Below are positions 12,052 to 23,759 of a DNA stretch of 64,000 bases, in pieces. Position 1 is the first letter of the stretch. The number at the start of each line of letters is the position of its first letter. Source of the stretch: Eleusine coracana subsp. coracana (lineage: Eukaryota; Streptophyta; Magnoliopsida; Poales; Poaceae); the NCBI GenBank assembly GCA_032690845.1, contig CM064430.1, positions 1,784,949-1,848,948 of the forward strand. Direction: 5' to 3'. The notes beneath the pieces were generated by a model. It was given only the letters and a program-made list of their open reading frames with translations. It was not told the origin of the DNA and ran no database searches. The position numbers and the translations under genes were made by a program.

Positions 12052-13191
12052 TTATTCCTCCAAAGCCTTCCTCATTCTACGGTTAAATGCTATAAGAGTG
12101 TACACTGCAAGTGCAAATCCAGCAGCCCTAGAACACATAACTATTTTCCACTCGAGTGCCTCAATCCTTCTTCCTTCCTCCATGGCCTCTCTATGAAAAG
12201 GAAGACAAGAAGAACACTAGAATGTTAGGATCAATTCAGCTGAATTCAATCAAATAAGGACAATTCAGCACATTCACCTAGTCTTTTGAAATGAAGCTTT
12301 CATTTCAGCTATTTCTTCATTAATCTCCTTCTGTGCATCTCTCTTAATTTCTGCACTTCTGATCTTCTGAGCAGGACTAACTTCAGTCCAATTGCTGTAT
12401 CCAGCCTAAGATCAAAGAAAGGCAGCTGAAATGGCAATGCACCAGTGCAAAAAAAAAAAGTGCAAGGATAAATAACAGAGGTAGCTAAATGTGTCACACA
12501 TTACAAACCAAATTATCATGGAACTCACATTATTAACGAAGCTCAAGCTGGGTTGCAGATACCGTAGATGCTAGTTAGAACACGACTACAAAATCAGATA
12601 GCAAGTAGCAACAGTCTATGCGTGATACTGTTTTGACTAGGATGGTCATATCCTTGGCACTTGCTAAAAAAAAGGTGTTTTTTTTTTTCACAGAAACGCT
12701 CCTGATGCTAGAGATATCTAATGGTGATCAGCAGGCAGTGTGATCAAAGGTAGCTCAACCACCGTTGTTGGCAACCCATTTTCTGTTTTTTTATTGAGGT
12801 ACCGTTCTATGCAACCCTAACCCATGAAGAATCTGATGTGCTCTTGCAGTTCGGAGCCGTGCCGGAAGAGATAGATTTAGTGGAATCCCACGGCATACGC
12901 ATGCAGGTGCATTTGGTGGCAAAACAAACAGTGTGGAATATGCGGGTATAAAAAAATTAGGAATCGGATCTGCTGATAAGAGAATTCGGCCTAGTATGAT
13001 AAACAAGAAGCACATGATTCGACAAGAATTAGTCGACGGATAGATCCAGAGCGGATGACGGGAAGAGGCGCACCTGAGAGGAGCGGGAGGCGAGAGATCC
13101 CAGAGCCCGCCGACGGCGACACACGGGGGGACGAAGCCTGCCGCAGAGGCTGGACGCCAACCCGCCTTGCGACCACCGAGCGAAGCGCCAT
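12052..13191 (-). CDS. Small multi-exon gene, putative mitochondrial membrane protein
   Basis: Minus-strand exons read by eye: exon 1 13191-13074 (ATG in a GC-rich leader; MALRSVVARRVGVQPLRQAS, an Arg/Ser/Ala-rich mitochondrial-presequence-like start; donor CAG/gtgcgc), exon 12570-12529 (after aactag; donor AAT/gtgagt), exon 12405-12278 (after ttgatcttag; EVSPAQKIRSAEIKRDAQ..., a charged helix; donor ACTAG/gtgaat) and last exon 12190-12052 (after cttttcatag; EGRRIEALEWK, hydrophobic AAGFALAVYTLIAF, then RRMRKALEE and TAA). The last three exons join in one frame. Exon 1 ends in phase 1 whereas the next begins in phase 0, so a further small exon, another donor or a lesion lies between. It is unrelated to the F-box and Rx_N-like families. 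The function is not recognised; mitochondrial location is inferred from the N-terminus. Confidence 0.5.
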
Positions 13192-14443
13192 GTGGCTCTC
13201 TGCTTCGGCGACGGCGCACGGTAGGAGACGCTCCCGCGGCTAGTAGTATAGACCGGTGGTGCCGTGGTGGAGGTCTGGAGGAGGATGAAACAATGAAACG
13301 ATTCAGTCGTCGATCGGTGGGGCCATATGGTGGGCCGATTCCACTTAGAAGAACCGTGGCAGCCCAGCCCAAAACTGGTTTGGTTTAGGCCCCGCCCAAT
13401 CTCCCGGTCACCCCAAATCCTCGCGTCCATGACTCCTCCGCCGGGGCTGCTGGAGGAGCCCGATCAACTCTTCCCCGCCTCACTATCGATCGTAAGAGAG
13501 TTGCGAGAAAAGCATGAAAAGGCCGCGCGAGCGACCCATGTCGTCCTTGCACTGGCACCGGCTACTCCACAGACTTTCCCACCGCTGTTGATGTGAGTGA
13601 TAGGCGCGCAACCTCCGTGGTCTGGCACGACTGACGCCGACTCACGATCAGCCGCTTGGTCGCTGATGCAATGGACGTGATGTACACGCATACAGGCCAC
13701 CCTCAATAATAAGCCTCTGTTCAGACTTCAGCGTGTCCCAAATAGCCTGTACAAAGGCAGTTTTGCATACATGTTGAGTTTGCTACTACTGTTGGCATGC
13801 CGCAGAGGGTGATTTGTTCAGAACATTTTTGCATTCTCTTTGGAACCGTTTAAGTTATCAACAGTTTGACACTAAGCTTTGTTTTGAAGATCGTGTGTGC
13901 CAATTCACAATGGTATCCGCTTGTCTGTTCCTAGACCTACCGGGCAACCGGCGGTTCACACGGACAAGCTATGGCTCTCGGTAGCCATCTTTCACTTGGT
14001 GGTGACTGGATTCAAGCGTTTCATGCTAAGATTATACAACCAAACAAGGTGTTGACGTGTTGGACGAAGTAAAGACAGTATGATAAGAAGCTTGCATGAG
14101 ACGACTCTATGCCTGAAAGTAATTTTACTCTATATTTTCATGGCCCTTTCTATTTTCTCATTCATACGCACTAGTGTTGTGTGTGTGTGTGTGTGTGTGT
14201 TTTTTGTCTTAGACATAAGAACTTTAGATGACTTGTACATGCAGTCTCTGCTGGTACACCTTTACCATGGACAATTCAGAAAAAGAGAAACACGTACGAT
14301 ACAGATCATAGCTTCCATCTGCCGTGACACCATATATATTTTTCAATTTCCACAACAGGGCTACCCCCGAAAGCCATGATACCATATATAAAGCACATTT
14401 TTCGTGAGATGAGACCCCAATAAAGCGGCGAAGTACAGGGCCC
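13192..14443. other. Intergenic: probable promoter of the minus-strand gene, then start of a duplicated block
   Basis: 13192-13430 is GC-rich with GGGCC/GCCCA words (for example TGGTGGGCCG near 13330) and is probably promoter. From about 13878 the sequence is the left part of the block duplicated at 28917. A GT microsatellite lies at about 14178-14200. Confidence 0.45.
13429..13480 (+). pseudogene. Possible remnant of an F-box gene start
   Basis: ATG at 13429 reads MTPPPGLLEEP, close to the MxPPPELxDD start shared by the F-box copies, and then diverges completely. It is short enough to be chance; its position upstream of an Rx_N-like copy fits the cluster pattern. Confidence 0.22.
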
Positions 14444-16450
14444 TCAAATACCTCGTTCAGCACTGCAACACTTGTCTAAGCACTTTCGTCTCTTGGCAGC
14501 TCGCCCGCGGGGTATTGAAACCGATGATGGTTCCTGACAGGTAATGAAACTGATTGCTGAAGAGGGTAAATTGGTTAGTGCAGTATAATAAATATCTCGG
14601 GAGATCTTTTTAGTCCGTAGCTTCTCCAAGGAAATGAGTGCCGCGCCATGTGGAGAGAACCAACACACATTATACTTAGCCGGCTCTTGATGGCGAGCCA
14701 AGAAATCACATGCTCTTGATTCTAGCAGATCCTCCATAAGTTGCATGATACTACCACTTATATGTTCTTCTCTGCCTTCGAACACAGCCACAATTCTCCG
14801 TGGGCCCATAGACAAGATATGTGGCATAAAAGTAAAGGTCAGTAGCAGAAGTGGTGAGTTTGGCCCTATTACTTCATCGGTTGGGCTATGCAACATGTAC
14901 TCTAGCGCTGAAGTAGAGCAGCCGAAATATATACTAATAACTGGCTCCGGAACCCCGTGTAAGAACTCGGATGAGACAATGTTGCTAGTGCAACATATTG
15001 GATCTGGGCGCTCTAATGTATTGCTTTTGACAAAATATTCTTGACTCAAAAATGGAAGAACACATGGATGGGAAATATCTTGTAGACTAGTACTAGATAG
15101 CAGATGCATTTCTCCTATCATGCATTCCATCACAAACTTGAATGGTGATGTCGACAACTTGAAGGATTCAGTCACAAACTGCAGGCATCTAATAGCAGTC
15201 CCAACCATGTTTGTACCTTGGGAGAGCCGCAGAGTCAGATTCAGGTCGACTTCATTTGCTTGCATCTTGTTCAAATCCACATACTTGTACTGTAGCATTA
15301 CTTCGATGCCACGCCCTTCAGAACGTACGGGCCACATGGTAATGTAGTACCGTTGACTCCCTTTCGCGATATTATACATGAGACTTTTCCCTTCAAGAAG
15401 TTGCCTTTCAAGAGGGTAGCGGAAAATGTCGTGCCGGGGCGGACAGACAGACTCCACGTCTGTTACAAACTTGTCCGCACAACCTAGACGTGCACAATCT
15501 GCATCCATTGAAAGAAGGAGGAACCTATAACCCATTGTCTGATCTGTTGGCCTCCTTCCACAGCCTGCAGCTTGAGTTCCTCGAGTAGGTCCGTGCCTTC
15601 CTTGTAGACTTGCTTCAACACCATCCTGCGATGAATCAACGAGATGTAAACGTACGTGATTGGCCACTCCGCCGTCCTCTCAAGGGCAAACTCCAACCGA
15701 GAGAGCGCCATCTCGAGCCTTGCTATGCTATTCTCACTTAACTCTTTCTCCTCAAGCTTTCCTGAAATATAGGATGACATCCTATTCATGCCCTCCTGAA
15801 CAACGGATGAGACTACCATCTCGGCCATGAGAAAGCAACCTGTATAGAAATTTCTCTTTGGGAGTTAATTAGTAAGTACGCAATCAACACAAGCTTTTTA
15901 AAGTGTGAAAAAAAGGATGTAAATTGCGGTGCATAGGCCACGGCGCATTATCATCCTGACTATGAATTTCCTCTTACAACCGGGACGAATTGGTGGGTGG
16001 AGTTGTTAGCAGAGCAGATAACGCATAACCAAGGCAATTTGTACTGATTCTTGTCGATCAAACCGATAGAGCTGCCTAGAGGTTACTAAAATACTTCTAT
16101 ATGTATATATATTACTATAAGAAGCATAAATGGAGCATTTTTGCTGCCTAGAATGGCTTGGATACCGAGGATAGTTCCTTAGATGTGACACGGAGACAGC
16201 GCATAACAACAAACTGAAAATCAAATTAGTTTACATCACGTCGTCAGTGCATCATTATATTCTTATTACGTGGTGATTCCGATGGGGTCAGAAGCTGCGT
16301 TACTTCCCAGAGCCAACAAATAAAGCTCTAACCTCGAGCAGTACGAAAAATTAACAAATCTACATCCGTGCGTCAGTGCATACATCTTTTTTTTTTACTT
16401 ACCTGCAATTGTGATAGGAGCAGAACCTGCGTTGGTTCCTGCTGATACCA
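13878..16450. repeat. Segmental duplication, copy 1 (partner 28917-33245)
   Basis: Begins TTTGAAGATCGTGTGTGCC and ends CGGTTCC/TTGGTTCCTGCTGATAC-like text; both ends recur at about 28917 and 33240. It contains an Rx_N-like gene and its 5' flank. This copy lacks the GC-rich insertion and the SINE present in copy 2 and has a 97-base deletion inside the gene. Confidence 0.85.
14444..15828 (-). pseudogene. Rx_N-like family protein, internal deletion and frameshift
   Basis: ATG at 15828 (MAEMVVSSVVQEGMNRMSS) gives the N-terminal helical region (ARLEMALSRLEFALERTAEW, RRMVLKQVYKEGTDLLEEL) up to about 15500. Against the intact paralog at 30829-32241, about 97 bases are missing near 15500 and 15 filler bases (CCTAGACGTGCACAA, creating a GCACAA direct repeat) are present. 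The frame therefore changes, and the remainder (ADKFVTDVESVCPPRH, QLLEGKSLMYN, RPDPICC, FLARHQEPAKYNVCW) reads in another frame to 14444. A base difference near the end also turns the KRRKR-stop tail into a 10-residue extension. Family role is unknown; it resembles an immune-receptor N-terminus without NB-ARC. Confidence 0.8.
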
Positions 16451-16505
16451 ATCGTGAATGCTCAGTTGTGTCCACTGTCCAGTACCGCATCGGCTTGTTT
16501 ATCTA
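15829..16505. other. 5' flank of the Rx_N-like pseudogene
   Basis: Shared with 32242-33245 as part of the segmental duplication. No coding sequence. A short TATATATA run lies near 16100. The flank ends where a Stowaway-like element begins. Confidence 0.5.
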
Positions 16506-17531
16506 CTTCCTTCGTTCTTAAATAATTATCGTTATTTACTTTTGCAAGAAGTCCTTTTAGCCTCTCTTAACTATTGCTAAAGTCCATTTTTCCTCCCTCG
16601 ATTACAAAACCGGGTATTTGTGCTCCTTTAACTGTTAAAACCGTTTGTTTTTCCTCCCATGGCTATTTTGATAGGTGGTTTAGCCCACGTGGCGCACATG
16701 TGGCATAGAGAAATACATATTTAATGCCACATCATCCTTTTTACAACTAAAAATTTAAAAACATACGATTGAAGATTTATAAAATCATAATATTTTTTAT
16801 AGTTAAAGATTAGTGTATTAAATATTTTTATTTTATATACATATATAAATATGTTTTTATCTTTAAATAATAATTATAGATTATCACACCTCTCTTGCAT
16901 CGTGGACTATCGCAACTTTAAAATTTGCACTATACACTAAGCATTTTATATGAATCAAGGAAATTATATTTGAATCATGAACAATATTGCATTTGAATTT
17001 GAATTAAAAAATTAATACATAAAATTTTTAAATCTATAAAAATATACATTTTTAGACAAATTTGAAAAAAAATTGTCCATAGACTAACCTTGAAAAATAA
17101 AATATCTCATAATTTTTAGATCTCTAAAATATATATTTATTATTATTTTATTATAGAAAAGATGACATGACATCAAATATATGTTTCTCTATGTCACATG
17201 TGCGCCATGTGGAGAAAACCACTGATCAAAACAGCCGTAGGAGGAAAAACAAACGATTTTAACAGTTGAAGGAGTATGAAAACCCGATTTTGTAATTGAG
17301 GGAGGCTAAATGGACTTCTTCCTTTATTTTTTTAGTTAACTTTGACCATTTATCTTGTTAAAAATTTTAAATAATATCATATATATATGTTGTCACAGTT
17401 TGTTTTATTATCGAAGAAAATTGAAAAACAATTTAAAAATTTTATATATTTAAAATAATATTTTGAATAAGACAAATGATCAAAGTGGACTAAAAAATTC
17501 AATGACAACAACAATTTAAGAACTGAGAGAG
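16506..17531. mobile_element. Stowaway-like MITE carrying a nested long inverted-repeat element
   Basis: Outer ends CTTCCTTCGTTCTTAAAT and, reversed, CTCTCTCAGTTCTTAAAT are imperfect inverted repeats of Stowaway type (CTCCCTCCGTTCCTAAAT in the family), flanked by TA at 16504-16505 and 17532-17533. Inside, 16546-17320 is a second element with terminal inverted repeats of about 170 bases (starting AAGAAGTCC.TTTAGCCTC) around an AT-rich core. No target duplication was clear for the inner element and there is no coding capacity. Confidence 0.65.
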
Positions 17532-17789
17532 TATGCACTAAGGTAGTATATCGCAACGGTGTTCACTCTTTCACTGTAATCATGTTCCATGTCCTAACTC
17601 AAATCTCAAGCAGACTAAGCATTGATGTGAGTAGAGCTGTCCAAACGGGTGGCCCGGCCCAGGCCTTAAAAGGTCTGACACATTTAATATAGGGCTGGTA
17701 TGACCCACGGGCCATTTCGGGCCATGCTGAGACAACCTTTAAGCTCAGCTATCGGTCCATGGCACGGCTCTAAAATACAAAATGGCAAT
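17532..17789. other. Intergenic, no gene seen
   Basis: Contains GGCCCGGCCCAGGCC near 17660 and GGGCCATTTCGGGCC near 17710, possibly an old promoter fragment. Nothing coding. Confidence 0.35.
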
Positions 17790-18164
17790 GATGCATACTG
17801 GATTGCCGCCACGGTCGTGTCCTCTTCAACATTGTTTGCACCAAGATATGGTGGCCCTCTTTGTCTTTGAACCAGTCACGGGCGAGTGGGAGAGATTGTC
17901 GGAGCCCTCAATGCCCTCCTAGAGTGGGTTCTTCACTGCAGCAGTGCTATGTGCTGTGAGTGGATGTGAACACCTCAAGTGCCACGATGGCCTGTTCCTC
18001 ATCGTCTTGGTGGGCTGTGACAGAACGGTACACGACTTGCGGGCACGCATGTACTTATCGGAGTCTAATGTCTGGAATACATTTGCACGTCTAGGTTTTA
18101 GTTACCTTGCTACTACTCGTAGGCCTAGCGCTCTTTATTGGAGATGATATCTATTTCATGCTTA

Positions 18165-18402
18165 GGGCTCTGTTTGGATCCTCTAGTTGGCGAAAGTTTA
18201 GCCAACTAAAATTTAGCCAGTTAGCTCTATTTTTAAATCCATAACTAAACTCCTTGGCTAAACAAAAGGTGGACTAGCTAAACTCCTTGCTAGAGTTTAG
18301 GAGTTTTTAGGAAGGTTGAGCTGACGAGTGATCTAAATTTTAGGAGGTGGGATGGCTAAACTGTAGGAGATTTCGATCAAGGTGGATCCAAACAGTAGGC
18401 CA
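18165..18402. mobile_element. MITE with GGGCTCTGTTTGGATCC ends, inside an F-box relic
   Basis: The left end GGGCTCTGTTTGGATCC and the right end GGATCCAAACAGTAGGCC are inverted repeats of about 18 bases. It interrupts the coding text between ...IYFML and RDIILRYDIG of the relic. No clear target duplication was found, so the superfamily (Tourist-like by its ends) is uncertain. Confidence 0.6.
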
Positions 18403-18786
18403 TCAGACATAATTCTAAGGTATGACATTGGCAAGACCCTATCGACCATTGACCCACACCGCCCATGACACTGATGGGGGTGTTGCCCTCCTACCAATGG
18501 AGGATGGCTCGCCTGGGCTTGCTAATGTTTAGGGGCCAGAGGGAATTGCAGGATGGATAGGGCTGGGCGCGGTTAACTGAGCCAAAAAACCCGAACCGAA
18601 CTGAAATGAGAGGTTAACCACTTTTTTATTTTAATTTTAGTTTTCTATTTTTGTCTATTACGGTTAACCGCACTTTATTCAGTTTTGAGCTTCTATTAAC
18701 CAAAAGTGCAGACCACAACAAGGCCCACCAAGCGAATTAACAATAACCCACAGACTCCCGAGCCAATCACTCGTTCACTCTACATC

Positions 18787-21700
18787 AAGATTTTTACTAT
18801 TTCAACTACAAAATCAAAGGACTTCTCTAAAATGACCACCAAACGATGGGCATCTCTAAAACAACCCGCGAAACCGTGCCCTTCTTGTTAAAATGACCAT
18901 ATGAGATTTTAGACACAGATTCGGTTCTATTTTAAGTATTTAGCCACAGGAAAAGACCAAATTACCCCTGAGCAAAAAAAAAAACAGTTTTCAGCCTCCA
19001 GACGTGTTTCTCCCTGGCGCTCGCCTCTCCCAGGCGTTTTTCTCCCTAGCGCCACTGTACAGATGCAAAAAAACATTCCAGCAGCAAAAAACGTTCCAGC
19101 AGCCAAAAAAAAAACATTCCAGCAGCCAAAAATAAAAATAAACCCCTCAGTTGCAGCAGCCAAATAGATAACACACAATGATTTGACAACAAAATAACAT
19201 TGGTCATCCATATATGTTTCAACATTTCAAAGTTCCACAATTTTTTTCACTTCATACAATGTTACAACATCCATACAATTAGTTCCAACATTTCAAAGTA
19301 AGGTACAAGTAGTCAAGCTGAAGTATTTTTGGTCTTTTTTGGAGTCAATTTTCGCACTGCCCTCCTTTGTGACTTGGTTGGTGTTGAAGTGGTTGTCAAG
19401 CATTGAGATGACCTCCTTCTCCCATTGCTACAAGCGGTGTACTACATATATATGACATGTTTAACATAGTAGAACTTAGTAAACTAGTAGAGTATAATGG
19501 AAACAATTTTAGATGGCTACCTTGTTGTTACCATAGTAGAACTTGGTGTTGAAACTTCAGAAGGGAACCAATATTTAGTGGTGTTCTTTCTTGGTTGTCT
19601 CTTCCTGCAAGACAAAAATAGGTGCAAGTAAATAATTCAGTAGATCAAGATAAATACAAATTAGTACAAACATATACATTCACTTGCCTTTTCTTTGTTC
19701 CATTTAGTTCACACTTGTAGCTACTTGCCCTATGTCCTAATAGACCACAGTTTGGACACTTGGTTGGGCCTTTAATTCTTTTCTTTTCTTTCTCAGTCCT
19801 CATTTCCTCATCATTACATTTCTTCAAACCACCACCACCACCACCACCTTCAAGAACACCTTTAATTCTATTTTTCCTTTGACGGCCAACACCTCTTTTA
19901 CCAAGTGGGGCACCTATTTCATGTTCTAGATCAAGTTTTGGCCATTGTGATCTGTCAGGAAGTGGTTCTATTAGTCTCCTATATGCATTTTTGAACCTTT
20001 CCACAGAATAGTACTCATTCACAAAGTTGTCCACCTTCATATCCCTGCATGGTTGTTGTGTTGTAAGAGCCAATGCATGCTGACATGGCTTACCAGTGTG
20101 TTGCCACTCTTCACATGTACACTCATGCAACTTAGCTTTGACAACATGTCTTACATTAGTACCGGACATGTCAACTACTTGTGCAGCGGAAGTGTCACCT
20201 TGTACAACAGTCAAGTGACCAAGGCCCCTAGTTTGTACCTTCAAGACATGTATGACAACAGGTAGTATCCGACCTTGTAGCCTTTGTCCAATATTTCTCC
20301 TCTTATGCCATAGAATCATTATCATCTCCCTTAGCTTATCAGCAAGCTCAGAAACAGGTAAATCTCTGATATCTTTAATCCAGTTATTGAAAACCTCAGC
20401 TATATTATTGGTGACATAATCACACTTGATAGCTGGATTGAATCCACTTCTCATCCACTTTAATTTATGATATTTTTCTTGAAAGTGCTTTGCTTTTGGA
20501 TCAGACTTGACTATAGATATGTGGTAATCATGCACTTCTTTCCTATATGCCCTTCCAGCAGGGTACATATGTTCTTTGGTTGTAAAAGATCTCTTTTTAA
20601 AATTCTCCATAAGATGTTTAAAGCACTCTCTTTGTTCAGCCATAGGGAATATATACTTAATAGCATTTTCTAACCCTTTGCAAGCATCACTATGAATATC
20701 TAGTAGTGGAACATCTCCTATAGCCTTATGCATTTGTGTCATGAACCACTTCCAATTGTCATCAATTTCCGAATCAATAAACCCATATGCAACAGGATAC
20801 ATCCAATTATGTCCATCAACACTACATGCTGCAGCTAACTGACCTCTCCATCTTCCAGATAATGTAGTAGAGTCTATGCTAAGATAAGGCCTACATCCCT
20901 CTAGAAAACCTTCAATGCAAGGACCAAGTGCATAGAAAAATCTATGGAAATAAGGAAGACCATCTTTTATCTCTACATCAATTTCAATGACACCACCTGG
21001 CATCCTAGACATTACCTCAGCTTTTCAATTGTAGAGGAGGCCAAAACTCTCTTCCCAACTGCCATATAATTCCTTAAAAGCCTTCTGCAAACCCCTCCAA
21101 ACTGTGTCATAGCCAATGACACACTTGTAATCATCCTGCAGCTTGATTTGCATGTCTTTCGGTCCCATATCAGGGGTCCTCTTAAGGATAGAAACAACCT
21201 TTGAAGCAACCCACTTAGCACTAGGAGTAGTTGTCTTCCTCCTCATGCTAGATGTACAACTGTGACCCTCACACCATTTAGTCACCTACATAAGAAATCA
21301 AACAACAAAAATAGTTAAGGAAGGGCTGATTGCAATGCACCTAGTATAATAAAAGGAAAAGCTAAGAAAGGATTGATTACAATGATAGTTTCAGAACCCT
21401 CAAATTCTGGGCGCCCATGCACATGCCAAGTACAGTCTTCTTCCCCCTTACAATAACCATCATATCGTTTTTTAGCAGTTTTGGCTATATGCAACTCAAA
21501 TTCCTTATTCATTGCATATTGCCTTACAGCAAGCCTAAATTTTTCCATTGAGGAAAACAATGCATCTAGTTTAAATTCAGAATTATCTGAGTCATATCCA
21601 ATTAACCTCATCCGGTATATGATCATCCATAACAAGTGCTGCACCATCATCATCAATTTCAATGTGTAGCACACTTTTTCCTACCATCCTACCCTTTGCT

Positions 21701-22595
21701 GCCCACTCATCCTCAGCTCTCAAGCCTAAAACATCATATATTTGCTCTTCACTAACAACTTGTAAACTCCTTTCCCCATCCTCATCTAGTGTTTCAATAA
21801 TTTGTAAATTATCCCAATCAACTACCTCATCAATTGATGATACCGTATGCCTGCAACAAAATTGAGATGAGCTACATTATACATATTATTCCACAATATT
21901 TTTAAAATCAACAACATTTAAACCTAAACCCTAGGTATTACCTAGCATCTTCCTCACAATCTGGCATCAGCATGGGGAGGAGCGCCAGCAGCTCTGAAAA
22001 CAACTCTGGCTCGCCAAGCTCGGTGTCCAGGGGCGCGTCGGCTTCGGTGTCCAGAAGGACCAGCTCACCAGGAGGGGAGGAGGCGCCCCCAAGCGGGGCT
22101 CCAGTAGGGAGCTCACGCTCCTACGTCGACGCTGTTGGCGCGCCAGGGGTGCGCAAAGCCGACAGCGGCGGTGCGTCGGGAGGGTCACCGCACGCTGGGA
22201 GTTTCGGATCCAGGCGAAGCTGTGGGAGGGGAGGCGGGCGGCACTGCGGGTGGGGAGCCTGGGCGGGGCCGCGCACCGGGTTGGGGCTGGTCATCAGCGA
22301 CGGCCGAGCCATGGCGCTAGCTCTGGATCTCGTCGGGAGAGAGAAACGAGAGAGAGGAACGGGAGAAACGGGAGAACTTTGGTCAGTCGGGTTCAGAGAA
22401 CACAAAGAAGTAACAAGGGCAATTTCGTCTCTTCACTATTTCAAAAAGTGAAAATGATTACAAAAATTGCTAAATATCTCATATGGTCATTTTGATAAGA
22501 AGGACACGGTTTCGCGGTTATTTTAGAGAAGCCCATTATTTGATGTTCATTTTAGAGAAGCTCTTTGGTTTGGTGGTCGAAATAGTAAAAATCTT
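18787..22595 (-). mobile_element. Mutator-like element (MULE) with about 120-bp TIRs
   Basis: The terminal inverted repeats at 18787-18906 and 22477-22595 match over most positions (AAGATTTTTACTATTTC at the tips; AAAATGACCATATGAGAT at the inner ends). Flanks CTCTACATC (18778-18786) and CTCCGTATC (22596-22604) look like a 9-base target duplication decayed by three transitions. It encodes a transposase on the minus strand and is inserted in the hAT element. Confidence 0.85.
19645..22312 (-). pseudogene. MULE (MuDR-type) transposase gene, lightly broken
   Basis: Minus-strand gene. A GC-rich first exon from about 22312 (MARPSLMTSPNPV) ends at 21942; intron 21851-21941; exon to 21381; intron 21286-21380 (gtaatc...tatgtag); a long last exon to 19645. 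Domains in order: MuDR N-terminal region (SMEKFRLAVRQYAMNKEFEL, CTWHVHGRPE), MULE DDE core (YLSIDSTTLSGRWRGQL, DIHSDACKGLENAI, ECFKHLMENF), SWIM zinc finger (CTCEEWQHTGKPCQHAL) and a C-terminal CPNCGLLGH knuckle. Lesions: TGA near 21025 in place of the family Trp (LLYN.KAEV), a frameshift near 21605, and a frame break or stop in the first exon. Otherwise open, so fairly recent and possibly once autonomous. Confidence 0.82.
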
Positions 22596-23557
22596 CTCCG
22601 TATCTGAACACAGGTTGACTCAAAAAAGAAAAAACGGACGGAGGCGACGCATACGCCTCCATGGGCAGGCAGTCGGCGACGGCGACCCGGTGAACAGCAG
22701 CAAGGCGGCATGGGACCACGCCCTAATAGAGAGCATAGAGCAGTGCAAAGGTGGCAAGCAGACCAAAGCGAAATTTTGACATGTACATGTTAAACATGTA
22801 TTATCTAGACCATATGTTATATATTGAGATTGGTGAAATCTTATCCTTACATATATTTCATCATGTGATCTTTGAACTGTAGTGTATCCAATACGAATCT
22901 CAAAATAATATTGATGGGGTAGATAGTACATGTTGAACATATACATGGTATAAGGAGTTTCTCCGAGCGGACAGCACCAATCGGACAGCAAGAAGCTGCA
23001 GGGCGAAGAGTGGTGGCAATTGGAATCCGTCGAGGCAGCATGCAACAGCGCGAATGGCGGCACACTTGTTTTCCACATGCGAGCGTGGGTGATGTCGAGC
23101 CGAGCGGCAGTGGCTTCAGTCGAGCAACGGAGACGAACAAGGTGAGCAACAGCAGAATATCGGTTTGTCCGGTTAATTTGGTTAATTAACTGAACTAACC
23201 GATCACCGAAATATGCGGTTATTGATTCCTCTATGGTTTGTTCGGTTGTCAGTTTTTCAACGACCGAAATTTTTTTCAGCTGGATTAACCGCACCGAATT
23301 AGGCGGTTAACCGAATGCCGAGGCCTAAGGATGGAAACAATTCGAGGTCATTGAGCTTGAGAAGTTGATCGCCATACACCCTTTGATGAAGATGAAGTAA
23401 AAGGTGGTTGGTTCCATAGAGGGCTTTGGTACCATTTTTGTCACGACAGACAATACTGTCTTAACAATCGAACACAAGTCACGATGGGTTAGGAAGTTAT
23501 TCAGCGAGCCTGAGGATTATGCTGCCATCTTCCCATTCATGAGCTTCTACACAGCAG

Positions 23558-23759
23558 GTACTGTGCGAGCGTTAATTTAGGTGTAATCCTGCACAGTACA
23601 TCTATATGTTTGATTAGTTCTGATCTGTAGAAAAGAGTGGTGCTTCTTTTTTTTTCATTTCACAATGCAAACAAGAAGTTTTTTCATCGATTTCATAGCT
23701 CCTATGTCTGTTCTGAATATCATACTCCAAAATCCAACACTGCAGGATTTTGGAATGAA
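23558..23759. other. Spacer between the F-box relic and copy D
   Basis: A remnant of the relic's last intron (gtactgtgcg...). It joins directly to the truncated copy D near 23760. No coding sequence. Confidence 0.4.

Larger units (their letters stand above)
18558..23327. mobile_element. hAT-like element (about 0.96 kb by itself) with a MULE nested inside
   Basis: Ends TAGGGCTGGGC and, reversed, TAGGCCTCGGC. An 8-base target duplication AGGATGGA lies at 18550-18557 and 23328-23335, the hAT length. Subterminal GGTTAAC/GGTTAACCG words repeat at both ends, as is common for transposase-binding regions. Without the inner MULE the element is under 1 kb and non-coding, hence non-autonomous. Confidence 0.75.
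17790..23557 (+). pseudogene. F-box/propeller relic split by a MITE and an hAT/MULE nest
   Basis: Three pieces in family order: 17790-18164 (DCRHGRVLF, FEPVTGEWE, AAVLCAVSGCEHLKCHDGLF), 18403-18557 (ILRYDIGKTLSTIDP, MEDGSPGLAN, AGW) and 23336-23557 (VIELEKL, GFGTIFVTTDN, AIFPFMSFYTAG and a phase-1 donor). The F-box is absent, and frameshifts and stops interrupt every piece. A MITE of about 240 bases separates pieces 1 and 2. A 4.8-kb hAT with a MULE inside it separates pieces 2 and 3, with AGGATGGA duplicated at the break. A dead gene, useful for ordering insertions. Confidence 0.75.

Noticed and set aside
22620..23294. A 224-codon minus-strand frame in the right part of the hAT element
   Set aside because: No transposase-like motif. 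The remaining hAT is under 1 kb and looks non-autonomous.
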